DNA of 64,000 bases from Paenibacillus timonensis (GCF_022427145.1 NZ_JAKSXN010000010.1:36181-100180); one strand, 5' to 3'. Positions 51,968-61,228 are shown, numbered from the stretch's first letter. Program-made: numbers and translations. Notes: generated by a model not told the origin, from the sequence alone.

Positions 51968-53243
51968 AATGGGGACGGTCGTCGGCTTTACTTTTATGAA
52001 TAAAGTCAGAACGAAATCATTTATCATTACTACGCTCGTGTTGGCTCTGCTCGTGACGATCGGGCTGCACGTACCTTATTTTATCGATAAGTTTACCGGC
52101 GGGGACGATCAACCGTCCAAGATCGGGCTGGTTTACGAAGGGCAGCCAGAGCTAGCCAAGTCGCTGGAGGCCTATACGGAGAAGCAGCAGGCGGCAGGCT
52201 ACACGCTGGTTCCATACGAACAAGCGGACAAGGCGAAGCTGCAAGCGGCGATCGATGCCGGGGAGATCGATGGTTATCTGCAATTTGCCGAAGGCGACGA
52301 CGGCGTTTTCCCGGCCGTGACCTATACCTCCAAGAAAGACAGCTTGGGCATGGGACTGCAAACCGCGCTGCAGGCCGCATTGCAGAACGTTAAGGCGGGG
52401 TATTTGACCAAAGGCATGCTGACCGATGAACAGATCGCCGCGCTGAGCGCGCCGGTGCAAATCGATGCGGTGAAAGCTTCGCCGGAATCGGGCGGAAGCG
52501 AAACCGGGAACAAATCGGAGGAGACCGGCGCGATTAACTTCGTGATCGTGTACGTGCTGATCATCCTGTTCTTCATGACGATCATGATGACGGGCAATAT
52601 GATCTCCGCCGAGGTTACCGCGGAGAAAAGCTCGCGCATCATGGAGATTCTCATTACCAGCGTGTCGCCGCTGGCGCAGATGTTCGGCAAGATTCTCGGC
52701 ATGTTCTTCATTGGATTGCTGCAGATTGCCATCTTCGCCGGCGTGATCGCGATCAACATTTCGCTGCCGTATAATCAACCCGTATTAGCGGATTTCAACC
52801 TCCATCTGTCCGACATCCGCGTGGAAGTGTTAGTACTCGGCCTGGTCTTCTATGTCCTTGGCTACTTCCTGTATGCCACGCTGTTCGCCGCGATCGGCTC
52901 GCTGGTCAGCCGGACCGAAGAGCTGGGGCAAGCGGTCATGCCGATCACGATGCTGTCGCTGGCGGCGTTCTATATCGGGATCTTCAGCCTGAGCACGCCA
53001 AACTCGCTGCTCATGAAGGTAAGCTCCTTCATCCCGTTCGTCTCTCCGGTATCGATGATCGTGCGGGTTGGCATCGGGGAGCCGCCAATCTGGGAAATCG
53101 CGGTTTCGCTGGTCGTCCTGGCCATTGCGATCTTCCTGTTCGGCTGGTTGTCCGCGAAGATTTATCGCACCGGCGTCCTGCTGTACGGGAAACGTCCAAC
53201 CTTCAAAGAGCTGAGTAAAGCGATGAAGGCGTATAAGATTTAA
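51960..53243 (+). CDS. ABC transporter permease (NatB-like)
   Basis: A 427-residue ABC-2-type permease. One N-terminal helix, a large extracytoplasmic domain (about 45-190) and five to six C-terminal helices (NFVIVYVLIILFFMTIMMTGNM, EKSSRIMEILITSVSPLAQM, ISLPYNQPVLADFN, ...) match the NatB/YhaP family. With the preceding ATPase it probably exports Na+ or a toxic compound. Start at 51960, or the GTG at 51951 three codons upstream. Terminator downstream. Confidence 0.87.
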   Translation: MNKMGTVVGFTFMNKVRTKSFIITTLVLALLVTIGLHVPYFIDKFTGGDDQPSKIGLVYEGQPELAKSLEAYTEKQQAAGYTLVPYEQADKAKLQAAIDAGEIDGYLQFAEGDDGVFPAVTYTSKKDSLGMGLQTALQAALQNVKAGYLTKGMLTDEQIAALSAPVQIDAVKASPESGGSETGNKSEETGAINFVIVYVLIILFFMTIMMTGNMISAEVTAEKSSRIMEILITSVSPLAQMFGKILGMFFIGLLQIAIFAGVIAINISLPYNQPVLADFNLHLSDIRVEVLVLGLVFYVLGYFLYATLFAAIGSLVSRTEELGQAVMPITMLSLAAFYIGIFSLSTPNSLLMKVSSFIPFVSPVSMIVRVGIGEPPIWEIAVSLVVLAIAIFLFGWLSAKIYRTGVLLYGKRPTFKELSKAMKAYKI

Positions 53244-53280
53244 GGAAGGGCTGTCCACAGCGCATCCTGATTTGAGAGTG

Positions 53281-53318
53281 GGAGGCTTTCCGCGATAAGC
53301 GGAAGGCCTCTTTTTTTC
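53281..53318 (+). terminator. Intrinsic terminator after the NatB-like gene
   Basis: GAGGCTTTCCGC / GCGGAAGGCCTC hairpin with GATAA loop followed by a seven-T tract. Confidence 0.9.
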
Positions 53319-53450
53319 TTGGTCACCCCAAGTTCACGCGGCGGACACATCGCTTTGCTATACTTGGTTTTGCAAGGAGGAATGGAGGTGCGGCCCGAAT
53401 TCATAGAAGTGTAGTGGGAAGGCCAGAATACGAGCATAGGTGATGCCGGG

Positions 53451-54131
53451 ATGAAACGAAGCATATTGCTGGTGGAAGACGACGCGTTGATGCGCGAGTT
53501 TATCACCGATTATTTTAGAAAAGAGCAATGGGAAGTGCATGAAGCGGAAAACGGCCGGATTGCGCTCGAAATGTTCGAGCAAACCGCCGTCGATCTGGTC
53601 GTGCTGGATATCATGATGCCCGAGATGGACGGTTGGTCCGTGTGCCGTCGGATTCGCGGCAAATCGGATGTGCCGATCATCATCATGACGGCCCGGGCCG
53701 AAGACGACGATCAACTGCTCGGATTCGAGCTGGGAGCCGACGAATACGTGACGAAGCCGCTGAGCCCGAGAGTGCTCGTTGCACGGGCCACCGCTTTGAT
53801 GAAAAGAAAGGAAGGCACGGTTGGCCGGGACAGCGAAACGCAAGTTTTCGACGATCTAGCGATCAACCGGGAGGCGCATGTCGTTACCGTTAAGGGCGAG
53901 TCGGTGAATTTAACGCCCAAGGAATATGAGTTGCTGATCTTTTTGGTCAAGCATGCCGGCAAGGTGCTGAGCCGGGAGGCCATTTTGGATGCGGTTTGGG
54001 GTTACGATTATTTGGGGGATTCTCGTACGGTGGATACCCATATCAAAAAATTAAGAGCCAAGCTGGGAGACGAAGGCCGGTACATCGCTACTGTGATCCG
54101 GTCAGGCTATAAATTCGATACAAATCCATGA
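53451..54131 (+). CDS. OmpR-family response regulator
   Basis: A 226-residue regulator: receiver with acidic Asp9-Asp11 region (LLVEDDAL), phosphoacceptor Asp53 (VLDIMMPEMDG) and Lys in EYVTKPLSP, followed by a winged-helix DNA-binding domain (VNLTPKEYELLIFLVKHAG, SRTVDTHIKKLRAKLG). It is coupled to the downstream kinase by a 4-bp overlap (ATGA). Confidence 0.92.
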   Translation: MKRSILLVEDDALMREFITDYFRKEQWEVHEAENGRIALEMFEQTAVDLVVLDIMMPEMDGWSVCRRIRGKSDVPIIIMTARAEDDDQLLGFELGADEYVTKPLSPRVLVARATALMKRKEGTVGRDSETQVFDDLAINREAHVVTVKGESVNLTPKEYELLIFLVKHAGKVLSREAILDAVWGYDYLGDSRTVDTHIKKLRAKLGDEGRYIATVIRSGYKFDTNP

Positions 54132-55954
54132 GAAGGCACAGCGTCGTTTTTAAATTGTTCATCGTCACCTCGGCGCTGGTCCTGCTTGCCTTTTTGGTCG
54201 TAATGGCGGCAGAGGGCTTGTTCTTCGAGCGGTTCTACCGGGGAACTAAAATTAGCAGTCTGGCGGGGAGCATGGGGAGCTTTGCCGAGGCATATGGCGA
54301 GCATCCGGACGATGAGCGGCGAGTGTCCCGGCTGCTGGGCGAATTCATGAACCGGCATGACGCCAGCATCGCGATTCTGGGTCGGGAGTTTGCCCAGCTC
54401 CATTATGAACCCTATTCCATTGATTTGCGGACGCCGGGCGGGAAGCTGATCAAAGTCGTGATTCCGAGCGAAGGAACGACAAGGGAGTCGATCCCGCAGG
54501 TAAAGATTGGCGATCGACTGTCGGTCGACGGGATGTTTATGGATGAACGGGACATGATCATGAATCCCGTCGACATCCATTTATCGGCGGAGGCGAGCGT
54601 TGAGCCCGATTCGGGATTGGTGCGGGCGGAGGGCGAAGTGACGGATCTCCTGTTGCCGGAGTTAAACTCCCGTTCCTATAATCCCTTTTACCAGGATACG
54701 CTGATCGATGATGCAGTCCAAGCTTGGAGGGCGCAACCCCCCGACGGTTCGTCCTCCGAAACCCGGCTGCTCCAAGGGGAACCCGTTCGATTCGAATGGC
54801 GGGACTCGTGGAGCGGCGTCGAATACGCCGTGCTGCTGCAGCCGCTCGCAAACGAAGGCCGGACCGGCCCGCATTACATGGTTGCGTTAAGCTCGCTGCA
54901 GCCGGTCGGCGAGGCCGTGAACATTCTCCGGCGGTATGTGATTGTGCTGGCCCCCCTGATCGTCGTGCTGGTGGTGCTGCTGTCCTTGATCTTCTCGCGG
55001 ATCGTTTCCCGTCCGCTGCTCGCTCTGAATCGCGCGGCGGCCCGGCTGGCGGAGCTGGATTTCTCCGCGGTGCCGGAGGTCCGGTCAAAGGATGAGTTCG
55101 GCGAGTTGTCCCGTCATCTGGCGCGGTTGTCGCGCAATTTGGATCAGGCGTTGAAGGAGCTGACCCGTGCAAACCGTCAATTGCAGCAAGACGTGGAGGA
55201 GAAGCGGAAAGCGGAAGAGCTGCGCAAAGAGCTGATCGCCAATATTTCGCATGAGCTGAAGACGCCGCTAGGCATCGTCAAGGGGTTTGCGGAAGGCCTT
55301 CAGGATGGCGTAGCGGACGACAAGAAGGAGCGTTATCTGGCCTTGATCGTCAGCGAAACCGACCGCATGAACGCCCTGATTATGGATATGCTGGAGTTGT
55401 CCAAATTTGAGGTGAAGAAGGTGCAGCTGTCCCCCCGTAGTTTCTCCCTGACCGGCCTCGTTCAGCGGGTAAGCGAGTCCTTCAACCCGCAGTTGGAAGC
55501 GAAGGGGCTTCGAATCGAACTGACGCAGAGCAGCGGGGAAGGTGAACTGCACTATGGTCAGAGCGAGGTTACGGCTTGGGCCGATCCGCGGCGGATCGAG
55601 CAGGTGCTCCTGAATTTATTAAGCAACGCCGTTCGCCATGCCCGGGAGCAGAGTACGATTCACATCGCGCTGCACCGGGACGATGGGGGAACAATTACAA
55701 CAACGATTGAAAATGCCGGCCCATCCATTGCCGAGGCGGATCTGGCCCGGATTTGGGACCATTTCTACCGGGCGGAACGTTCGCGGGACCGCAAGTCCGG
55801 CGGGACCGGACTGGGGCTGGCAATCGTCAAGCATATCCTGGAGCTGCATGGCAGTGAATATGGAGCGTTGAATACCAAGCAAGGTGTAGCTTTCTATTTT
55901 ACCTTATCAGATAAAGAAACCTTTAACGGAGGAGAAACTCATGATGAAACGTAA
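54128..55954 (+). CDS. Membrane sensor histidine kinase
   Basis: A 608-residue kinase with an N-terminal membrane helix (10-30), a large extracytoplasmic sensor domain (about 31-265), a second helix (about 270-290), HAMP (about 291-345), HisKA with the phosphorylated His near 375 (ANISHELKTPLG) and a HATPase domain with NAV, DHFYRAERS and GGTGLGL. The sensor domain resembles none I can name. Cotranscribed with the preceding regulator and overlapping the following lipoprotein gene by 14 bp. Confidence 0.9.
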   Translation: MRRHSVVFKLFIVTSALVLLAFLVVMAAEGLFFERFYRGTKISSLAGSMGSFAEAYGEHPDDERRVSRLLGEFMNRHDASIAILGREFAQLHYEPYSIDLRTPGGKLIKVVIPSEGTTRESIPQVKIGDRLSVDGMFMDERDMIMNPVDIHLSAEASVEPDSGLVRAEGEVTDLLLPELNSRSYNPFYQDTLIDDAVQAWRAQPPDGSSSETRLLQGEPVRFEWRDSWSGVEYAVLLQPLANEGRTGPHYMVALSSLQPVGEAVNILRRYVIVLAPLIVVLVVLLSLIFSRIVSRPLLALNRAAARLAELDFSAVPEVRSKDEFGELSRHLARLSRNLDQALKELTRANRQLQQDVEEKRKAEELRKELIANISHELKTPLGIVKGFAEGLQDGVADDKKERYLALIVSETDRMNALIMDMLELSKFEVKKVQLSPRSFSLTGLVQRVSESFNPQLEAKGLRIELTQSSGEGELHYGQSEVTAWADPRRIEQVLLNLLSNAVRHAREQSTIHIALHRDDGGTITTTIENAGPSIAEADLARIWDHFYRAERSRDRKSGGTGLGLAIVKHILELHGSEYGALNTKQGVAFYFTLSDKETFNGGETHDET

Positions 55955-56516
55955 AACAAGGATACTTTTGACGTCAGCCCTGGCGGCGGTGCTGATGCTG
56001 AGCGCCTGCGGCAATGAATCTGCGGGGCAGAACCAGAATGCGCCATCGAATACGGCTGGGGTCAACGCCCCAACTCCGGCCAAACCCGATTCGGGGGATA
56101 ACTCAGCAACTTCGGGCAATGAGACGGCTACGGGCAACAATCAAGGGGATACGAACGATAACCCAGCCGATGCGAACGGTGCCGCGAACGGGGATATCCT
56201 GATCGTCATCGACCAGACGCCCAAACCGCTTGCGGAAGGGGGAGGCTTTGACTTCACCGTCAAAAAAGCGCCGGAGGGTTATATGCTGAAGGAGATTCAT
56301 TGGACATCCGGGAAAAACGACATCGTCAATACGCTGGAGGAAGCGATCCAGCACGGGCAAAACGGCGGAGACGGATTCTATATCAGCGGGGACGGGCAGT
56401 TTATGGGATTTCTGTATCCCGATGAAATGAAAGGCGAAGAAGGGAAGGTGACTTTCGTATTCGGCAATGAGCAGGGCCAGGAATTGACCTGGGAGAAAGA
56501 GATTACGTTGAAATAA
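55941..56516 (+). CDS. Lipoprotein of unknown function, cotranscribed with the two-component system
   Basis: A 191-residue lipoprotein: signal ending VLMLSAC with Cys22, then a Asn/Ala/Thr-rich linker (23-80), then a 110-residue domain (ILIVIDQTPKPLAEGGGFDFTVKKAPEGYML...) that looks like a small beta-rich fold. The ATG follows GGAGGAG and overlaps the kinase end by 14 bp. Tight coupling suggests it works with the kinase, for example as a periplasmic input or as a target of the same signal. Not recognised beyond that. Confidence 0.72.
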   Translation: MMKRKTRILLTSALAAVLMLSACGNESAGQNQNAPSNTAGVNAPTPAKPDSGDNSATSGNETATGNNQGDTNDNPADANGAANGDILIVIDQTPKPLAEGGGFDFTVKKAPEGYMLKEIHWTSGKNDIVNTLEEAIQHGQNGGDGFYISGDGQFMGFLYPDEMKGEEGKVTFVFGNEQGQELTWEKEITLK

Positions 56517-56546
56517 AAGGAATTAATAAAGCACTTTTTGATAAGA

Positions 56547-56588
56547 TAGTCAGCCAGGACGGTTTACACCTGGCCGACTATTTTTCTT
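56547..56588 (+). terminator. Intrinsic terminator after the lipoprotein gene
   Basis: ATAGTC-n-GCCAGG / CCTGGCCGACTAT hairpin followed by TTTTTCTTTG. Confidence 0.88.
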
Positions 56589-56733
56589 TGTTGGGTTAGT
56601 TGCAAGCTCAGATCCCGCTAAAGTAATTGAAAGTCATCCACGGGAAGTCGATAATATTGTAGGAGAGATTCGTTTATGGAAAAAAAGGCAGAACGCCATT
56701 GCAATACTTCAACTATTCAAGAGGGGTGATTGC

Positions 56734-58521
56734 ATGAGAATAGCGGAGGATTATTTGAGCCTTCGGAATGTGTTTTCGGAGTATGCTGAAGGTGAATCCT
56801 TCCATGTCTCGATGGGAGACTTGGCGAAAATATGGTATTGTACGCCGCGGAACGCGAAGCTGATTGTGACTAAGATGAGAGAGTTGGAATGGATTCGTTT
56901 CGTCTCAGGGAGGGGGAGGGGGAATACCTCCGAACTTACGTTGTTGCTTCCTTTCGATCAATTGCTGCTTCATACCGCAGAAGACTTGGTGAAGCAGGGG
57001 AATGTCCCTGGTGCGTTCGACTGGTTAAAGACACACGAAGGGGCAGCTGAGGTGCGAACGCAATTTCTTCAGTGGTTAACGGGGTATTTCGGTTATAGCA
57101 CCGAAAACCGTAACGGCGACCGGATTATGGAGACGTTGCGGTTGCCGATATACCGGGAGATTGTAACGTTGGACCCGGCGAGTGCGATGTTTTCGCTCGA
57201 TACGCACATCATCTCGCAGATCTGCAGTCGGCTCGTCGAATACGAACCCAAGACCGGTGCGATTCGTCCGGGTGTTGCCCATCATTGGGAAACGAATGAA
57301 GACGGGACAGAGTGGACGTTTTTTTTACATAAAGGGTTCTGGTTTCACAATGGGCGGGAAGTCACGGCCGAGGAGGTGAGGTCCTCCTTACTCCGTTTAC
57401 GGGAACCTTCCTGCAGTCATCGTTGGCTGGCTAACGATATTGCAAGGATTGACATTGATGGACGCTATAAAGTGAAGATCACACTTTGCAAACCCAATCG
57501 GCGTTTTCTATGGTTTATGAGCCACACCGCAGCTTCGATTGTTCTGGGGGAAAACTCCTTCGATCTGAAAGCAAAGTACGTTCCGGTAGGATCAGGTCCT
57601 TATCAAATCGTCGAGTTCCACTCCGGTAAGTGCGTGCTGGAGGTATTCCCTTCTTACCACGGACAGCGCGGGATGATGGACCGGATCGAAATCATCATTG
57701 TGCCAGCCAACGAAGCGGAAGCTTGTTTTGGAACGAGCCCGGGGGTGTTGTCCGTGGTGACCGGGGAGTTCCATGTCCCGTCTACGGCGATGCCGCAGCA
57801 GGAAACGATGACCGGTGTATTGATGTTGACGTTGAATATGAAGAAAGAGGGTTGGTTGCGGGATTGGCCGGTGCGGAAAGCAATCGTTCATAGCATTGAT
57901 CGCATACGGATGATAGAAGAACTTCCCGAACCTTGGGGTTATCCTGTGAAAGGCTTCTCTTTGAAGCATGAAATGGACCCAAAGGACTTATTATATCGAC
58001 CGAACGAGGCGAGGTTAGCATTAAGCAATTCAGGATACGACGGGCAACCGTTACGGTTGTTGACCTATGGTCGACATGCAACTGCCGCCGCTTGGCTGAA
58101 ACAACAATATGAAGCGATTGGTATTCGAATTGAAGTCAATATTCTGCCATGGAGCGAGATGATGGAACCTTCAACGATCGCTCAAGCGGATTTGCTGCTG
58201 TTCGAAGCCGTGTTAAGCGAGGGACCGCTGCGTTTGCTTGAATATTTTCTGTCGGAGGGGAGCTTTCTACGGAGCTCGTTAAGTAACGAAATTTGCGAAA
58301 ACATCGATAACCGCACGTTCGCCATGCTTGCAGATCCAGAGGTGGTAGCCGAAGAAAAGTGGCTTCAAGAAACCGAAGAGGAATTACATCGGGCATCGGC
58401 TTGTGTCTTTCTCACATCCAAATCAGTTACGACTCTATATGACTCTACGCTGCAAAATGTCAAAGTGAACCCGAAAGGGTGGGTAGACTTTTCATCTATC
58501 TGGTACAAACCGAAAAAGTAG
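56734..58521 (+). CDS. SgrR-like transcriptional regulator with solute-binding domain
   Basis: A 595-residue protein with an N-terminal SgrR-type winged helix (about 1-115, VSMGDLAKIWYCTPRNAKLIVTKMRELEWIRF) and a C-terminal family 5 extracellular solute-binding domain (about 130-590; RLPIYREIVTLDPASAMFSLDTHII, RPGVAHHWETNEDG), but no signal peptide. Proteins of this architecture are cytoplasmic regulators that sense small sugars or peptides. The ATG at 56734 follows GAGGGGTG. It precedes an alpha/beta hydrolase and an HXXEE protein, which it may control. Confidence 0.88.
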   Translation: MRIAEDYLSLRNVFSEYAEGESFHVSMGDLAKIWYCTPRNAKLIVTKMRELEWIRFVSGRGRGNTSELTLLLPFDQLLLHTAEDLVKQGNVPGAFDWLKTHEGAAEVRTQFLQWLTGYFGYSTENRNGDRIMETLRLPIYREIVTLDPASAMFSLDTHIISQICSRLVEYEPKTGAIRPGVAHHWETNEDGTEWTFFLHKGFWFHNGREVTAEEVRSSLLRLREPSCSHRWLANDIARIDIDGRYKVKITLCKPNRRFLWFMSHTAASIVLGENSFDLKAKYVPVGSGPYQIVEFHSGKCVLEVFPSYHGQRGMMDRIEIIIVPANEAEACFGTSPGVLSVVTGEFHVPSTAMPQQETMTGVLMLTLNMKKEGWLRDWPVRKAIVHSIDRIRMIEELPEPWGYPVKGFSLKHEMDPKDLLYRPNEARLALSNSGYDGQPLRLLTYGRHATAAAWLKQQYEAIGIRIEVNILPWSEMMEPSTIAQADLLLFEAVLSEGPLRLLEYFLSEGSFLRSSLSNEICENIDNRTFAMLADPEVVAEEKWLQETEEELHRASACVFLTSKSVTTLYDSTLQNVKVNPKGWVDFSSIWYKPKK

Positions 58522-58623
58522 AAATGATGAGCAGAGCCTTTACCCTTTTTGGATATCCGTTCACTCCCTACAATGGAACCATCACCTATCACTGATCGGT
58601 AATTGTTAAAGGGGGTATGACCT

Positions 58624-59502
58624 ATGCAAGAGAAGTATTCCATCTTTAAATCGGCAAGAGGGGAGCGGAAGTTTCGCGAAGTCTACGAACAAAGCTTGAA
58701 GTTGTGGGCTGTCCCCTACGAGAGCAGGCTCGTAAATACCACATATGGGAAAACGCATGTGTTGGTTAGCGGCCCCGAGAACGGGGAGCCGATGATCTTG
58801 CTTCACGGAATGACATTTAATTCAACCATGTGGGTGCAGAATATATCCGCCCTTTCAAAGCGGTACAGGACGTTTTGCATTGATACAATGGGCGATTATG
58901 GAAGAAGCGTCGTCAAGGAACCATTGAAGACCAGGCAGGATTGTAACAAGTGGTTAAGCGAAGTGATGGATTCGCTTGGATTGGAACAGGCAATCTATGT
59001 AGGCCATTCCATGGGGGGATGGCTAAGCTTGAATTTGGCTCTGACTAGCCCTGAGAGGGTGGTCAAGCTTGTGCTATTGGCGCCTATTGCTTCGATTATA
59101 CGATTGCCTATCGTCTTCATGTTGAAGGTTTATCCGGTAATGCTCCGGCCTACTCGGGAGAGGATTTTGCGACTATGGAAGTGGTTTTTAGCCAGAGGTT
59201 CGCGGCTTCACCCTTGGATCGAGGAGATGGTGGTTCAGGGGTGGATGAATTGTACTCCGCAACTGAGAGTCGTTCCTCATGTTTTTAAAAAGCACGAACT
59301 GTCATCTTTAAAACCGAAAACCTTGTTCCTCGTCGGTGATGAGGAGGTTGTGTACAACGCATCTCGTGCGATTAAGCGTGCTTTGCGGCTACTGCCGGGA
59401 GTGAAGGCGGAGGGGATTCCGAAGGCAAGCCATTGCTTTGTGGCGGAGCAGCCCGAGCTCGTAAACCAAAAAATTCTCCGATTCCTAGACAAGGGGGAAT
59501 AA
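58624..59502 (+). CDS. Alpha/beta hydrolase
   Basis: A 292-residue alpha/beta hydrolase. The nucleophile elbow is GHSMGG with Ser129; the oxyanion segment HGMTFN follows ILL at about 60; a likely acid is Asp near 239 (LVGDEE) and His near 265 (ASHCF). No signal peptide. Similar proteins are annotated as esterases or lipases; substrate unknown. ATG 58624 follows AAAGGGGG. It is 4 bp from the next gene, so the two are one unit. Confidence 0.88.
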   Translation: MQEKYSIFKSARGERKFREVYEQSLKLWAVPYESRLVNTTYGKTHVLVSGPENGEPMILLHGMTFNSTMWVQNISALSKRYRTFCIDTMGDYGRSVVKEPLKTRQDCNKWLSEVMDSLGLEQAIYVGHSMGGWLSLNLALTSPERVVKLVLLAPIASIIRLPIVFMLKVYPVMLRPTRERILRLWKWFLARGSRLHPWIEEMVVQGWMNCTPQLRVVPHVFKKHELSSLKPKTLFLVGDEEVVYNASRAIKRALRLLPGVKAEGIPKASHCFVAEQPELVNQKILRFLDKGE

Positions 59503-59506
59503 GAGG

Positions 59507-60079
59507 ATGGCCTTCTTAGAGACTGTTACCGTGAGCGTTGATCTGACTATTCTGATCTGGTTGATTCCCGTCGTTTTTTTCATCCATGACGGGGAAGAAG
59601 TTCTGATGGTCCGCAGATGGCTGCGTCGTCACCAATCCCAACCGAGCATCGTGAAGGCAACCCGGTTTCTAGCTTCGGATAAATATGTCACAGGTCAGTT
59701 TGCGATTGCAATATTCCTATTGGGAGTTTCACTGCTTATCGTAACTTATACTGCCGCAGTTCAATACCATAACCAAGGGCGATTAAGCGGATTGTACGCC
59801 GGTATCCTTGTAGCTTTGGTGATCGATGGTCTTAAGCATATTGGCATGTGGATCCGTTTGAAACACTATACACCCGGCGTAATTACTGCGATCGTGGTCG
59901 AAATACCCGTTGCATCCTATGCAATCTACCGCTTTTATTCATCAGGTGTCGCGAATTTTCAGACCTTTATATGGGGGTTCATCATTGCGTTGCCGTTTGT
60001 TTGGTTTGTGGTAGTCGGGGGACTAATCGTTGGCAAAGTAATGGCACCTCGCATCGGTTTCCGTAAACCATCACAGTAA
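59507..60079 (+). CDS. HXXEE-domain membrane protein
   Basis: A 190-residue membrane protein with five hydrophobic segments. The first segment ends in FFIHDGEEVL, where His27-x2-Glu30-Glu31 is the HXXEE motif. Members of this family have no established function; the motif suggests metal or proton chemistry at the membrane. Starts at ATG 59507 after GGGGGAATAAGAGG, 4 bp behind the hydrolase. Confidence 0.8.
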   Translation: MAFLETVTVSVDLTILIWLIPVVFFIHDGEEVLMVRRWLRRHQSQPSIVKATRFLASDKYVTGQFAIAIFLLGVSLLIVTYTAAVQYHNQGRLSGLYAGILVALVIDGLKHIGMWIRLKHYTPGVITAIVVEIPVASYAIYRFYSSGVANFQTFIWGFIIALPFVWFVVVGGLIVGKVMAPRIGFRKPSQ

Positions 60080-60084
60080 GTGGA

Positions 60085-60134
60085 TTGACATCATCGCATT
60101 TTCTCACTAAAATAATACCCATGGGGGTATTATT
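60085..60134 (+). promoter_or_regulatory. Promoter of the cst-type operon with overlapping operator
   Basis: TTGACA (60085-60090), 17-bp spacer, TAAAAT (60108-60113). A perfect palindrome with 10-bp arms (AATAATACCC / GGGTATTATT, 60111-60134, 4-bp spacer) begins inside the -10 box and covers the start site. Its form matches operators of CsoR/CstR-family repressors. The regulator gene starts 34 bp downstream. Confidence 0.88.
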
Positions 60135-60167
60135 TGACTGCCGTGTTCTTTGAAGGAGGAATGAGCG

Positions 60168-60440
60168 ATGGCGGAAACTTATATGTATTCGGATGACGTA
60201 AAACGGCGCATGAAACGAATAGAAGGCCAGGTACGCGGCGTGCTTCGCATGATGGAGGAAGGGAAGCCCTGCAAGGAAGTCGTGAGCCAGCTGTCCGCCG
60301 TGCGAAGCGCGGCAGATAAAGCGATGGCACAAATCGTTGCGGATAACCTGCAGCAGTGTATTTTGGAGGAACAGGCCAAAGGGGGCGACACCGGGCATCT
60401 GGTGAAGGAAGCCGTCGAACTGTTGGTCAAGAGTCGTTAA
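60168..60440 (+). CDS. cstR: CsoR/RcnR-family repressor, CstR-like
   Basis: A 90-residue helical repressor of the DUF156 family. Cys35 and Cys64 are conserved but the copper-ligand His position is Asn60 (ADNLQQC). That pattern, Cys-Asn-Cys instead of Cys-His-Cys, fits the persulfide sensor CstR rather than copper-sensing CsoR. Following genes encode rhodaneses and a sulfite/sulfonate-type exporter, which supports sulfide or persulfide response. ATG 60168 follows GAAGGAGGAATG. Confidence 0.82.
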   Translation: MAETYMYSDDVKRRMKRIEGQVRGVLRMMEEGKPCKEVVSQLSAVRSAADKAMAQIVADNLQQCILEEQAKGGDTGHLVKEAVELLVKSR

Positions 60441-60456
60441 TAAGAGGAAGGAGACG

Positions 60457-60774
60457 ATGAATATGGCGTTTCAGCCAGAGAAGGAAATCACCCCGGCCGA
60501 ATTGGCCGCGCGGATGAGACGGGGCGAACCGGTCAATGTGTTGGACGTGCGCGAGCCGCTCGAATGGGCGGAAGGCCATATTCCGGGAGCTCGGCATATC
60601 CCGCTGGGACAATTGCCGGAACGGCACGTGGAGTTGGATCCTAAGGAAGAGCTGATCGTCGTCTGTCGCAGTGGAGGACGTAGCAGCCTGGCGTGCGAGT
60701 TACTAGGCGAACGAGGCTATAACGTCGTCAACATGGTCGGCGGGATGTTGGCCTGGCAGGATGACGTGGAATGA
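60457..60774 (+). CDS. Rhodanese-domain protein
   Basis: A 105-residue single-domain rhodanese. The active loop is CRSGGRS with Cys70, and VLDVREPLEWAEGHIPGA is the CH2A motif at about 28-45. It takes up sulfane sulfur as a cysteine persulfide. The start at 60457 (or Met at 60463) follows GGAAGGAGACG. It overlaps the next gene by 4 bp. Confidence 0.9.
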   Translation: MNMAFQPEKEITPAELAARMRRGEPVNVLDVREPLEWAEGHIPGARHIPLGQLPERHVELDPKEELIVVCRSGGRSSLACELLGERGYNVVNMVGGMLAWQDDVE

Positions 60775-61187
60775 TAACCGTGCTGGCCATGGCTGGAGGG
60801 ATCTGGATTGCCGTCGCGGTAAGCGGATATTTGCTGCGGTTGGTATGGCCTATCCCGGGCATGAAGTTCGTGGAGGCCGGAGCCATATGCGGGGACGACC
60901 TTCCGCCGCAGACGAAAAAGCTGGACATCCGGGACGCGTCTTATTATGAGGAGTGCCATCTGGACGGGACGATCAACATTTCGTTGGGGCGGCTGCCGTT
61001 CGTATGGAATAAGGAGCTCTCGCCTGCTGACCCCGTCCTGATCTTGGCGGATAGCCGGTATGCGGCGTTAAAGGCTGCCCGGATTCTTAGAAGACGTGGT
61101 TTCCGGCAATTGTATGCCTTGCGCGGAGAGGTATGCCGGATAAGAGCGGCGTTGAAGCCTTGCTTGGAGAAGAAACCCGCCTGCTGA
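60771..61187 (+). CDS. Membrane-anchored rhodanese-like protein lacking the active Cys
   Basis: A 138-residue protein. Residues 4-25 form a membrane helix; the remainder is a rhodanese fold (LDIRDASYYEECHLDGTINISL, ALKAARILRRRGF). At the catalytic loop it reads ILADSRYAAL, so the expected Cys is replaced (Asp94) and no persulfide can form there. Cys62 and others are at different positions. ATGA overlap with the preceding rhodanese. Probably a structural or binding partner. The stop is inside a terminator hairpin. Confidence 0.75.
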   Translation: MITVLAMAGGIWIAVAVSGYLLRLVWPIPGMKFVEAGAICGDDLPPQTKKLDIRDASYYEECHLDGTINISLGRLPFVWNKELSPADPVLILADSRYAALKAARILRRRGFRQLYALRGEVCRIRAALKPCLEKKPAC

Positions 61188-61203
61188 TGCAGGCGGGTTT
61201 TAA
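61173..61203 (+). terminator. Terminator overlapping the end of the second rhodanese gene
   Basis: AAACCCGCCTGC / GCAGGCGGGTTT hairpin with TGAT loop, followed by TTAA. The TGA stop codon of the gene is in the loop. It would end the cstR-rhodanese transcript before the convergent zinc-ribbon gene. Confidence 0.82.
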
Positions 61204-61228
61204 CTGTGTTACGATAGAAAATGCAGTG

